From positions 1 to 33,697 of the forward strand of contig JAHBXG010000038.1 in assembly GCA_019636565.1 (NCBI GenBank): DNA of 33,697 bases, written 5' to 3'. The notes beneath the pieces are model-generated. The model ran no database searches. It saw nothing but the letters and a program-made list of their open reading frames with translations, and had not been told where the DNA came from. The DNA comes from Phycisphaeraceae bacterium (GTDB taxonomy: Bacteria > Planctomycetota > Phycisphaerae > Phycisphaerales > UBA1924). Positions 24,325 to 33,313 of the stretch are shown here, one piece after another. Each line of letters starts with the position of its first letter. Within the stretch, counting starts at the first letter, position 1. A program made the translations under genes and the position numbers.

Positions 24325-26316
24325 ATGTTTCGATGGACCCCAACCAAGATCGTCGCCCTGCTTTGCCTGCTGCTCGCGATGGTTGGCAGCGTGGGGTTGT
24401 CGGTAATGATGGCGTCGGTGGCGAGTCGGAACAAGCTGGCGTATACGGACCGCGTCGAAGACGGGCAACCGCCCGAAGTCGCGCTCGGGATCGCGTTGGG
24501 GGCGTTCCGCGGCGTGTTCGTGAACTTTCTCTGGATCCGCGCCAACGACCTCAAGCAGGATGGGAAGTTCTTTGAACTGAATCAGCTTGCAGAGGCCATT
24601 ACAAAGCTTCAACCGAGGTTTCCGCGGGTGTGGGTATTCCATGCCTGGAACATGGCGTACAACATCTCGGTTTCGACGCAGACCCGTTCAGAGCGCTGGT
24701 ACTGGGTGCAGAAGGGAATCGACCTTCTCCGCACAAAGGGCATTGTCGCGAATCCGAACGACATGCTTTTGCACAAGGAACTGGCGTGGATCTTCCTGCA
24801 CAAGATCGGTGGCATTACCGACGACGCCAATCGGTACTACAAGATGAAGCTCGCGGACGAATGGACGACCTTGCTCGGTCAGCCCCCTGCGCGTGACTTC
24901 AAGGATCGGTCGCGCGAGCACGCGATCGAGCAGATGGTTGCATTCCTCCAGCCGATCGCGGACGCGCCGCGCGATCTGAGCGACGTGATCGCCAAGACTC
25001 CCTTGGTTCGCACGCTGCTCGACCGAATTCAATCCGAAGTCGGAGATCACGGCGCGATCGGACAGGACTCGCTCGCGGATGCCGACGCCATCATGACACT
25101 GCTGCGCCGGTACGAACTGATCCAGGCGGTGCAGCGATCGGCGAGTGGGAAGATCGCGGAAGAGACAATGAGCGCCCGCATGAAGGCGATGCTCGCCATG
25201 GTGCGTGATCCCGCCCTCAAGCCCGCGTGGGATGCCTATCTGCCATTTGCCAGGCGCTACCTGCTCGAGACCCGGTACAACATGGATCCGGGCCAGATGA
25301 TCCGTTACGTCAAGAAGTATGGGCCGATCGATTGGCGCGTGGCGGCGTCTCACGCCCTCTACTGGTCGGCGCAGGGGGTGGAGCGCGGGCTGCTTCGCGT
25401 GAGCAAGCCTGCGGAGAAGGACTTCGACTTTACAAATACCGATCGCATCGTCATCCAGGCGGTGCAGGATCTCTACCGCTACGGGCAGACCTATTTCGAC
25501 TATCTTGGGTTCAATCTCGGCGCCGGTGAGATGTTCCTTCAGATTCCCGATCCGATTTTCGCCCAGACCTACGCGGACATCATGCAGGAATTGGTCGCCC
25601 GGAGCAAATGGGACACGGCGGACCGCGCGTACACCATGTACGCCGCGGGCTACGAGAACTTCTTCACCGATGTGGTCCTGTATTTCTACCGGCTCGGCAT
25701 GCTCGATCTGGCGGAAAAGTACTATCGGCACATTGCGACGTGGAGCGGGATGAACCTGAACGACCCGGATCGCGCGAGGAAATTCAGCGTGCCGCTCGAG
25801 GAGTTTGTGATGGCGCAGTTGGCGGAGCGTCAGCGCTCGCCCAACGTCGCGGTTTCCGAAGTCACGGCGTCGCTGCTGGGTGCGTTCGCTTCTCTGCTCG
25901 CCGGCGATGATGCGCAGTTCCGAAGCCAGATGGACTACGCGGCAAAGTCGCACGGGTACTTCATGCAGTTGCAGCGCAACGCCAGCGCTGTCGATACCGC
26001 CAACGCACGCATGGACGTAATGGAGCCCGATTTCCGCATCCAGGCCGGCGCCGTATTTGTCCAGTTCATGAGCCTGCTCGGACTCGATCAGGCCGCGGCG
26101 GTCTTCAAGGCGGCGCCGGACGACCTTCGCCGCTTCGCGTACGACATGGTCGAAGAACGATTCCGCGATCCGGAAAACAAGGAACTGGCGGTCAACGGCG
26201 AGCGCTTCGACTCCCTCTTCGCCGAGCCCACGGGGATGGCCGAGCATCGAGCGATGATCGAGGCGTACCGCAAGCGCAAGTCCGAGCAGAACGTCAAACA
26301 GCTCGAAAGCAAATAG
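24325..26316 (+). CDS. Membrane-anchored helical (TPR-like) repeat protein, last gene of SPFH-ABC operon
   Basis: 663 residues. One N-terminal membrane helix (about 10-32, VALLCLLLAMVGSVGLSVMM) is followed by an all-helical protein. The first repeats read F-V-N-F-L-W-I-R-A-N-D-L-K-Q-D-G-K-F-F-E-L and L-A-E-A-I-T-K-L-Q-P-R-F-P-R-V-W, a TPR-like pattern. Later helices are more diverged. The short spacing of 16 bp and the same strand place it in the operon. A protein-interaction platform on one face of the membrane is likely. No enzymatic motif is seen. The gene ends only 4 bp from the stop of the convergent purC, with no visible terminator between them. Confidence 0.8.
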   Translation: MFRWTPTKIVALLCLLLAMVGSVGLSVMMASVASRNKLAYTDRVEDGQPPEVALGIALGAFRGVFVNFLWIRANDLKQDGKFFELNQLAEAITKLQPRFPRVWVFHAWNMAYNISVSTQTRSERWYWVQKGIDLLRTKGIVANPNDMLLHKELAWIFLHKIGGITDDANRYYKMKLADEWTTLLGQPPARDFKDRSREHAIEQMVAFLQPIADAPRDLSDVIAKTPLVRTLLDRIQSEVGDHGAIGQDSLADADAIMTLLRRYELIQAVQRSASGKIAEETMSARMKAMLAMVRDPALKPAWDAYLPFARRYLLETRYNMDPGQMIRYVKKYGPIDWRVAASHALYWSAQGVERGLLRVSKPAEKDFDFTNTDRIVIQAVQDLYRYGQTYFDYLGFNLGAGEMFLQIPDPIFAQTYADIMQELVARSKWDTADRAYTMYAAGYENFFTDVVLYFYRLGMLDLAEKYYRHIATWSGMNLNDPDRARKFSVPLEEFVMAQLAERQRSPNVAVSEVTASLLGAFASLLAGDDAQFRSQMDYAAKSHGYFMQLQRNASAVDTANARMDVMEPDFRIQAGAVFVQFMSLLGLDQAAAVFKAAPDDLRRFAYDMVEERFRDPENKELAVNGERFDSLFAEPTGMAEHRAMIEAYRKRKSEQNVKQLESK

Positions 26317-26320
26317 GGGC

Positions 26321-27283
26321 TCACGGGCCAGTCAGTAGGCGGAGCGCCGCCTCGTACTTCGCAAGCGTTTTCTGAACCACCTCGGCAGGGAGCGACGGGC
26401 CCGGGCTCTGCTTGTTCCACTTTCCATCCGCTACCAGCGTTTCGAGATATTCGCGCAGAAACTGCTTGTCGTAACTCTGTTGAGGTCGACCGGCCTCGTA
26501 CTGCTCCGCCGGCCAGAAGCGAGAACTGTCCGGGGTCAGCGCCTCATCCACGAGCATCGGGCCTGCATTTGTGGGCTTTCCATCCGGGCCGAGTGGCACG
26601 CCGAACTCGAACTTGGTGTCCGCGATGATGATGCCCCGTGCCGCGGCATGCTCGCTGGCCGCCCGATAGATCGCGAGCGAGACATCCCGCAGTTGCATCA
26701 TGACGTTTTCGCCCACGAGTTCGCAGGCCCGTGCAAAGGACACGTTCTCGTCGTGCTTGCCGAATTCTTCCTTGGTGGCCGGTGTGAAGATCGGTTCGGG
26801 CAGCCGCTCGCACTGGCGAAGCCCCGCGCGAAGCCGCACGCCGCAGACGTTTCCATTTTCGCGGTACTCTTTCCACCCCGAACCTTCGAGATATCCCCGA
26901 ACAACGCACTCAATTGGGAAAACATTGGCCTTGCGAGCGATCGTGATTCGGCCTTCCAGGTCCGCCGGTGTGACTGCCGCGTCTCGAAAAGCCGCCTCGG
27001 GAACCTCGTTGAGACCAGAAGACAAGAAGTGAGTCTGGGCCAAGCCGCGCGACGCGGCGAACTGGAGCCAGAACGTCGAGAGTTCGGTCAGCAGCCTGCC
27101 CTTGCCGAGGATGGGCGTCGGCATCACCACGTCGAACGCCGAGATCCGGTCTGTCGCGACGATGAGAAGGCGCGGGCCCGCAGCGTCCGGCGGCAGGTCG
27201 TACACGTCACGCACCTTGCCCGAGCGTTTGCCCGAAAGGTTCAGATCGGTCGAGGTCACGGCGCGGAACGCGGAATGCAGCAT
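26321..27283 (-). CDS. purC: Phosphoribosylaminoimidazole-succinocarboxamide synthase (SAICAR synthase)
   Basis: 320 residues from the ATG at 27283. The ATP-binding N terminus has G-K-V-R-D-V-Y-D-L, then A-T-D-R-I-S-A-F-D-V. The central V-V-R-G-Y-L-E-G-S-G-W-K-E-Y and the C-terminal D-T-K-F-E-F-G and D-E-A-L-T-P-D-S-S-R-F-W-P are all standard. The enzyme joins CAIR with aspartate using ATP in purine synthesis. The frame extends upstream to 27391, but the extra residues are Pro/Arg-rich and unlike the family. At about 320 residues it is longer than E. coli PurC and matches the longer bacterial/yeast-type group. It is a single gene, not in a purine operon here. Confidence 0.96.
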   Translation of the reverse strand: MLHSAFRAVTSTDLNLSGKRSGKVRDVYDLPPDAAGPRLLIVATDRISAFDVVMPTPILGKGRLLTELSTFWLQFAASRGLAQTHFLSSGLNEVPEAAFRDAAVTPADLEGRITIARKANVFPIECVVRGYLEGSGWKEYRENGNVCGVRLRAGLRQCERLPEPIFTPATKEEFGKHDENVSFARACELVGENVMMQLRDVSLAIYRAASEHAAARGIIIADTKFEFGVPLGPDGKPTNAGPMLVDEALTPDSSRFWPAEQYEAGRPQQSYDKQFLREYLETLVADGKWNKQSPGPSLPAEVVQKTLAKYEAALRLLTGP

Positions 27284-27448
27284 GGTGGGGCAGATTGAAG
27301 CGGGTTGGGGGAGGGGGAAAGACCCGAATCGGCGGGGGGAACAGGGAACCCGAAAGGTTACACGCCGGAAGCCGCGCGGGTCGGGCGGCACCGGACGTAC
27401 ACTCCCCGCTCATCTGTCCGAAAGCATCGAGCGGGAGCCCGCGCCGGA

Positions 27449-29200
27449 ATGTTCAGCTTTGCAGTCTTCGATTCCGCGGGCCTGCCGAGAACCAGCTTCG
27501 AGCTGCGTGGCGAGTATCTCATTGGCAACGACGACATGCCCACTCAGGCGGAGATCCGCTTTGATGCAGGGGTGATTCGATGTACCAAGTCCGGGCCCGA
27601 AGCCGCAGGAATCTGCCTGCTGGTCGAGGTGCCGGCACCGCCAGCCGTACCGCCGTCGCCGGGTGTCCCCTCGCTGCCTGTACCGTCACCCACGCTCGGC
27701 GAATTGATGCTGCGGACTTGTTTCTTGCCCAAGCGCGACGAGCCGTACTTGCTCAGTTTGGAACTGGCGCGGCACCGGATAATGCTCACTCTTAACAAAC
27801 TCGAAGAATGGGGCATGTTCGAATTGGCTCCGGACCATCCGGCGCTTGCCCAATTGGAATCGGCTCGCCTGAAGTTTGGCGAGGCACTGGTCGCCGACCG
27901 TTCGGGTGCCGGGGCCAATGTCACACCGGGGCAACCAAGCCCCCGAGGCTGGGCCGACAAACTGGCATGGGAAGCGTTGGCGATCGCGCTGGATGTTTCT
28001 GAGAAACTGAGCCTGATGCACGCCGCCCGGGAAATCCCCGGCCGCCTGTCCGGAGCAGTATTCGAGGACGCCAAAGCCCGGTACACCAAGCTCATCGGCG
28101 ATCCGCCTCCCGCGGGACAGCACGTGGTGGTCCCCGGCATGGGCACGGCTGTCGTCCCGAGCGCTCCGCAGATCGGCGTCGCGATCAACCCGGGCCAGTA
28201 TTCAGAGGCGATGGCCAAGGCTGCCGCGGCGTTCGATTTCGTTCACATGCCTGTGCGATGGAGCGATCTGGAACCAGCGGAAGGAAAGCTCAGTTTCGCC
28301 TCGACAGATCGCTGGATTGAATGGGCCGTGCGGACCGCGAAGAAGCCGGTCAATGCCGGGCCGATTCTCGATCTTCGCTCGGCCTGCCTTCCCGAGTGGA
28401 TCTACATCTGGGAAAACGATTACGAAACGCTCCGCGACATGATGGTGGAGCACATCACGCAGGTTGTGACACGCTACCGGCGCACCGTCACTCGATGGAC
28501 GGTGTGCTCCGGTTTCCATGTCAATTCCAACGTGAAACTCAGTTACGAGCAGATCATGGATCTCACGAAGGTGTGCATTTTGCTCACCAAGAAGATCCAT
28601 CCGCAAGGCAAGATCATCGTCGAGGTTCAAGAGCCCTGGGGCGAGTACTTCGCGCAAGATCGCAAAAGCCTGCCGCCGACGTTCTACGCGGAAAGCGTTC
28701 TGAATCTTGGTCTGGGAGTGGATGGTCTTGGGCTTCGCCTGCAACTGGGTGCGCCGATATCGGGTCACTCCACGCGGGACCTGATGATGATTTCGGCGCT
28801 GATCGATCGATACGCCGCGATGGAGAGGCCCCTTCACATCACGGCGGTTGGTGCCCCGAGCGCGCCCATTACCACTTCGACAGGGGCGTCCAAAGCGCCT
28901 GCGGACGATGACGATCAGGTGGTCATTCCCGCACGGGAACACGCCGCGGGCCGCTGGCGAGGTCCTTGGACCGAATCTTCGCAGGCCGAGTGGCTTGCCG
29001 ATGTGGTGTCGATCCTCGTTTCAAAGCCGAGCGTCCAGAGCATTTGCTGGCAGGATTTGGCGGATTCCGCCCCCGGGGCACGCCCTCCGGAGATGGCCTT
29101 CGGCGGCCTGCTGAACGCGGCCGGAGCACCCAAGGCCTCGGGCACTCGCTTTGCCCAACTTCTGCAAACGCTCCGAGAAGGCAAGGCGCCAGCGATGTAG
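27449..29200 (+). CDS. GH10-like TIM-barrel protein lacking the catalytic glutamates
   Basis: 583 residues from the ATG at 27449, with GGGAG upstream; the open frame reaches back to 27305. The N-terminal 235 residues are a beta/alpha region with a Pro-rich loop (about 61-81). The C-terminal part resembles endo-1,4-beta-xylanases of family GH10: P-V-R-W-S-D-L-E-P-A-E-G-K-L-S-F at about 268-283, then T-R-W-T-V-C-S-G-F-H where GH10 has W-D-V-V-N-E, and H-I-T-A-V-G where GH10 has I-T-E-L-D. Both catalytic glutamates are therefore replaced (Gly355, Ala466). No signal peptide is seen. It may bind carbohydrate or have a new role. Divergent from purC, 165 bp away, and followed by the HhH gene. Confidence 0.75.
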   Translation: MFSFAVFDSAGLPRTSFELRGEYLIGNDDMPTQAEIRFDAGVIRCTKSGPEAAGICLLVEVPAPPAVPPSPGVPSLPVPSPTLGELMLRTCFLPKRDEPYLLSLELARHRIMLTLNKLEEWGMFELAPDHPALAQLESARLKFGEALVADRSGAGANVTPGQPSPRGWADKLAWEALAIALDVSEKLSLMHAAREIPGRLSGAVFEDAKARYTKLIGDPPPAGQHVVVPGMGTAVVPSAPQIGVAINPGQYSEAMAKAAAAFDFVHMPVRWSDLEPAEGKLSFASTDRWIEWAVRTAKKPVNAGPILDLRSACLPEWIYIWENDYETLRDMMVEHITQVVTRYRRTVTRWTVCSGFHVNSNVKLSYEQIMDLTKVCILLTKKIHPQGKIIVEVQEPWGEYFAQDRKSLPPTFYAESVLNLGLGVDGLGLRLQLGAPISGHSTRDLMMISALIDRYAAMERPLHITAVGAPSAPITTSTGASKAPADDDDQVVIPAREHAAGRWRGPWTESSQAEWLADVVSILVSKPSVQSICWQDLADSAPGARPPEMAFGGLLNAAGAPKASGTRFAQLLQTLREGKAPAM

Positions 29201-29231
29201 GGCGGGGCTTGAACTCGCTATTCTCCGCACC

Positions 29232-29756
29232 ATGGCGGGAAAGCCGACGGATGTCATTGAAGATTGGACCTACGGCCCGGTCCGTTGGATTGGCGCCGGT
29301 CTGGTCATTGGTGCCGCGACGGTCGGTGCGGCATGGTCGGTTTCAGCGCGCCGGATCCCCGCACCTGCTCCGGCGGTTGCACCCGCTCCCACGATCGATT
29401 CAACGGTGCCCGAGGTAACTCGGCAAAGCCCACCCAATACGAAATCGGAAATCGCTCCGAGTCCGCGGCCGATCGTGACGGAATTGCCGCCTCGGGAGAC
29501 GACGGTGCCCGAAGCCGCTGTTCCGGTCGAAACCAAGCCTGCGAGACCCGCTGCGCCGGAAGGTCCAATCAATATCAATACCGCGACCGTCGAAGAGTTG
29601 GAAAGGCTCCCCGGCATCGGGCCCAGCCTCGCCGCCAAGATCGTCGAGGATCGCACCAAGAACGGGCGATACCGGAAGATTCAGGATCTCGACCGGGTTC
29701 GGGGCATCGGGCCGAAACTTGTCGAAAGGGTTCGGCCGCTGGTGGTGGTTGAATAA
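29232..29756 (+). CDS. Membrane-anchored helix-hairpin-helix protein, ComEA-like
   Basis: 174 residues. An N-terminal membrane helix (about 18-38) is followed by a Pro/Ala/Glu linker of about 70 residues. At the C terminus are two helix-hairpin-helix motifs: I-N-I-N-T-A-T-V-E-E-L-E-R-L-P-G-I-G and L-D-R-V-R-G-I-G-P-K-L-V. This is the ComEA DNA-binding domain, which binds double-stranded DNA at the cell surface during natural transformation. No other competence gene is present in the window, so a competence role is only possible. The frame is open from 29151, but the ATG at 29232 places the membrane helix correctly. mfd starts 45 bp downstream. Confidence 0.88.
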   Translation: MAGKPTDVIEDWTYGPVRWIGAGLVIGAATVGAAWSVSARRIPAPAPAVAPAPTIDSTVPEVTRQSPPNTKSEIAPSPRPIVTELPPRETTVPEAAVPVETKPARPAAPEGPININTATVEELERLPGIGPSLAAKIVEDRTKNGRYRKIQDLDRVRGIGPKLVERVRPLVVVE

Positions 29757-29801
29757 GTATTTGTCGTCGGCGGCGGGCGGGTAGCATGTACACAGCAGCC
29801 A

Positions 29802-32800
29802 GTGTCCGACCGGCCGGGCGATTGTTTCGCTTGGGCGGCTCGCGCCTGCGCGCTCGGAGCCGAGGCTTTGTCGCCGAAGAGCGAGGCAAGTCGAATCGAA
29901 AGAACGAGCTCCCGAGCGGTGCTTGCCCCCATCGCGACTGATCCGGCGACGAAGCGACTGGCGCAGGCTCTTTCGGAAGGACGGCGGGTTGTCGCGGCCG
30001 GTTCGAGCGGTTCGTCCACGACGCTGCTCGCTGCGGTGCTTGCCGCGGAGTTGTCCCGGCCGATCGTGCTGGTGTGCGCGCACATCGACGACGCGGACGA
30101 ATCGCTGGATGAATTGCGATCGCTTGGAGCCCGGGCAATCCGGCTGCCCGCGCTCGAATCGCTGCCAACGGATGGGGCAGCGATACCCGACGCGCTCGCG
30201 GAACGATTGGCGGTTGTGAGAGAGATCGGAACGGTCGATGCGGGAACTCCCGCGGTCATCGTGCTGCCGATCCAGGCGCTGATGCAGGGTGTGCATCCGC
30301 CGGAACGGCTCGCGGCGGTTTCTCGCCTGTTGCGGAAGGATGACCAGATTTCGCCCCGCTCGCTCGCGACATGGCTCGATAGCGCGGGCTATTCGCGTGT
30401 GGAAGCGATCGAAGAAGCGGGGGACTTCGCGGTTCGGGGCGGCATCATCGACATTTTTCCTGCGGGCGATTCCGCGAGCCCGGTGCGCCTGGATTTCTTC
30501 GGCGATCAGATCGATCGCCTGAACGAGATCGACCTGGGCACGATGGGGGCGGATCGCACGATCGACTCGATCCACCTGGTCGCGGCGGACATCAGGCTCG
30601 CGCTCCCCGGCGACGATTCGCTCAACTTCCTTCAGTTGATTCCGCGCGAGGCGATTGCCCTTCTGCACGAGACGATGGAAGTGGTTGAGCAGGCGCGGGG
30701 CTATTACGAGCGGCTCAGCGACTCCAAGGGATTCTTCGGCCCTCCGGCGGTTCTCAAGGTGCTGGAATCCCGATTCCACGCGATCGCGGAGATCAACCAG
30801 TTTTCCGCTGGCGCGGGCGCGGCTGACGTGCGGATCGATCTGCCGGTTCGTACGCTCGATGCATTTGATCGGGAGTCTACCGGCGCGGTGAACGAACTGA
30901 TCGCGATGACGGTCCCGCCGATGGACTGCCGCGTGCGGGTTTTTTGCCAGAATGACGGGGAAGAGCAGCGGTTCAAAGAGCTGCTCGCGTCGGCGGAAAA
31001 AAAGCCCGCCACCCCGATTGTTTCGAGCGTTGAGTATCTCCATCGTGGGTTCATCTGGGGAGAAGCGACGCCCGCGGCGTTCGTGCCGTATCACGAACTG
31101 CTGAATCGTTTCACGGTGCGACGCAAGGCGGCACGCCTGCGCACCGGTCGTGCGATCGACACTTTCCTCGATTTTCAGCCGGGCGACTACGTCGTTCATC
31201 AGGACCACGGAATCGCAAAGTTTCTGGCTCTGACGCAGCAGCGCCCGCGCGACATCGTGAAACGCAGCGATACGGCCTTGGCGAACATGGAAGGCCGCAA
31301 GATCAAGGAGCCCGAACTCGAAGAGTTCCTGACCCTTGAATTCGCGGGCAACGCCAAACTTCATGTCCCGGCAACGCAGATCGACCTGGTGCAGAAGTAT
31401 GTCGGCGGCTTCGGGGGCAAGCCCACGCTCAGCACGCTGGGCGGGCAGCGCTGGAAGGGGCAGAAGGAACGCACGAGCGAGAGCGTGAAGGACCTCGCGG
31501 CAGAGATGATGCGGGTTCGTGCCGCGCGGGAGGCCATGCCAGGCGTGGCCTATCCGGCCGACACTGCCTGGCAGAACGAGTTCGAAGAAGAATTCCCATA
31601 CGAGGAAACGGAAGATCAGCTCAGCGCGTTGAAACTGATCAAGCAGGACATGGGCACGCAGCGACCGATGGATCGGTTGATCTGCGGCGACGTGGGCTTC
31701 GGCAAGACTGAACTGGCGATCCGTGCCGCGTTCAAGGCGGTGGAATTCGGCAAGCAGGCGGCGGTGCTTGTGCCAACGACGGTGCTCGCCGAGCAGCACG
31801 AACGCACGTTCCGCCAGCGGTTTGCGGGCTATCCCTTCAAGGTCGAAAGTCTGAGCCGCTTCAAGACGGATGCGGAAGCGAAGGAGATTCTGGAGAGGGT
31901 CAGGAAGGGGCAGGTCGATGTCATCATCGGCACCCATCGGATTCTGAGCAAGGATGTCGTGTTCGCGGATCTTGGCCTGGTGGTCATCGATGAAGAGCAG
32001 CGATTCGGAGTCGAGCACAAGGAAAGTCTGCTCCGGCTGCGGCTGACCGTGGACGTATTGACGCTGAGCGCGACACCGATACCGCGCACGCTCCACATGG
32101 CGATGCTCGGGATCCGTGACATTTCCTCGCTCACGACGCCCCCGCTGGACCGGCGTGCGATCGTGACGGAAGTCATCCCGTACAACGAGCGCCGGATTCA
32201 GCAGGCGATCTCACGCGAATTGAGCCGCGATGGGCAGATATTCTTTGTTCACAACCGCGTGCACGACATCAAGAGCGTTGCGGACGACGTGCAGCGGATG
32301 GCGCCCGACGCCAAGATCCTGATCGGCCACGGCCAGATGCCCCCGCACGAACTCGAACAGGTGATGCTGAAGTTCATGCGTGGCCCGAGCAAGGACGGTG
32401 GGGCGGACATTCTGGTCAGCACGACGATTATCGAATCGGGAATCGATATCCCGACCGCCAACACGATGGTGATCAACGACGCCGACCGCTTCGGCCTTGC
32501 CGAACTCCATCAACTCCGTGGACGCGTCGGGCGCTCGAAAAACCGGGGATACTGCTATCTGCTGCTTCCCCCCGAGCGCAGCGTGAACGACATCGCCCGC
32601 AAGCGCCTCCGCGCAATCGAGCAGTATTCAATGCTGGGCGCCGGGTTCAAGATCGCGATGCGCGACCTCGAGATCCGGGGTGCCGGAAACATCCTCGGCG
32701 CCGAGCAATCCGGCCACATCGCGGCCGTCGGTTACGACATGTACTGCCGCCTGCTGGAGGACGCTGTCCACGAACTGAAGAACGAGAAGCCGCCCGAGAA

Positions 32801-33308
32801 GCCAAGCACGGTTTCGATCGAGATCGGGCTGTCAGCAAGCATCCCCAAGCCGTACATTCCGAGCGACCAAAGGCGGCTTGAGGCGTACAGACGCATCGCG
32901 ACCGCTTCCAACCGTGCGCAGCTCGAGCAGGCGAAGGCGGATCTCACGAGCGCGTACGGCGAGCCGCCCAAGCAGGTGCACCGGCTCTTGTTTCTGGCGG
33001 AGCTTCGAGTCGCGGCCGTTGCATTGGGTGTTCGCTCGATCAGCGTGCGGGAGAAAGATGTGATTTTCAAGGCCACGCTGGCAAAGGAACTTGCTGATCG
33101 CCTCTCGCGCACGCCGCCTGATCTTGCGAAAGCGGGGAAGGCATTGCAGGTCAGCGTGACGGTGCTGCCCGCCAAGAACGGCGCGAAGGCTCTCGGCGGC
33201 GGCATCGCCGTCAGCGATGAACTCGCGGAGGTCTACTTCCGACCTCCCGAAAAGTATCTGGAGCCGGAGACGTTACTCAGCGTCTTGCGGAAGCGGCTTC
33301 TGGCCTGA
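29802..33308 (+). CDS. mfd: Transcription-repair coupling factor Mfd
   Basis: 1168 residues, full length for the family. The N-terminal third has the UvrB-like fold that binds UvrA (for example F-A-V-R-G-G-I-I-D-I-F-P-A-G). The RNA-polymerase-interacting domain contains F-Q-P-G-D-Y-V-V-H-Q-D-H-G-I-A-K-F (about 456-472). The motor has Walker A G-D-V-G-F-G-K-T-E (629-637), D-E-E-Q (730-733) and motif VI G-R-V-G-R-S (907-912). The TRCF C-terminal domain follows (A-Y-R-R-I-A). Mfd removes RNA polymerase stalled at DNA damage and recruits UvrA/B. The start is a GTG at 29802 without a clear ribosome-binding site; a GTG at 29922 is an alternative. It converges on the HEAT-like gene with a 5-bp gap. 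Confidence 0.97.
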   Translation: MSDRPGDCFAWAARACALGAEALSPKSEASRIERTSSRAVLAPIATDPATKRLAQALSEGRRVVAAGSSGSSTTLLAAVLAAELSRPIVLVCAHIDDADESLDELRSLGARAIRLPALESLPTDGAAIPDALAERLAVVREIGTVDAGTPAVIVLPIQALMQGVHPPERLAAVSRLLRKDDQISPRSLATWLDSAGYSRVEAIEEAGDFAVRGGIIDIFPAGDSASPVRLDFFGDQIDRLNEIDLGTMGADRTIDSIHLVAADIRLALPGDDSLNFLQLIPREAIALLHETMEVVEQARGYYERLSDSKGFFGPPAVLKVLESRFHAIAEINQFSAGAGAADVRIDLPVRTLDAFDRESTGAVNELIAMTVPPMDCRVRVFCQNDGEEQRFKELLASAEKKPATPIVSSVEYLHRGFIWGEATPAAFVPYHELLNRFTVRRKAARLRTGRAIDTFLDFQPGDYVVHQDHGIAKFLALTQQRPRDIVKRSDTALANMEGRKIKEPELEEFLTLEFAGNAKLHVPATQIDLVQKYVGGFGGKPTLSTLGGQRWKGQKERTSESVKDLAAEMMRVRAAREAMPGVAYPADTAWQNEFEEEFPYEETEDQLSALKLIKQDMGTQRPMDRLICGDVGFGKTELAIRAAFKAVEFGKQAAVLVPTTVLAEQHERTFRQRFAGYPFKVESLSRFKTDAEAKEILERVRKGQVDVIIGTHRILSKDVVFADLGLVVIDEEQRFGVEHKESLLRLRLTVDVLTLSATPIPRTLHMAMLGIRDISSLTTPPLDRRAIVTEVIPYNERRIQQAISRELSRDGQIFFVHNRVHDIKSVADDVQRMAPDAKILIGHGQMPPHELEQVMLKFMRGPSKDGGADILVSTTIIESGIDIPTANTMVINDADRFGLAELHQLRGRVGRSKNRGYCYLLLPPERSVNDIARKRLRAIEQYSMLGAGFKIAMRDLEIRGAGNILGAEQSGHIAAVGYDMYCRLLEDAVHELKNEKPPEKPSTVSIEIGLSASIPKPYIPSDQRRLEAYRRIATASNRAQLEQAKADLTSAYGEPPKQVHRLLFLAELRVAAVALGVRSISVREKDVIFKATLAKELADRLSRTPPDLAKAGKALQVSVTVLPAKNGAKALGGGIAVSDELAEVYFRPPEKYLEPETLLSVLRKRLLA

Positions 33309-33313
33309 ATTCC

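Noticed and set aside
26316..26321. Terminator between the SPFH-ABC operon and purC
   Set aside because: Only a few bases separate the two convergent stops, and I could not find a hairpin followed by a T-run at either gene end.
29400..32096. Minus-strand open frame of 898 codons
   Set aside because: It is antisense to mfd and the HhH gene, which are unmistakable. Its translation is Arg/His/Gln-rich without any family motif, as expected for a shadow frame in GC-rich DNA.
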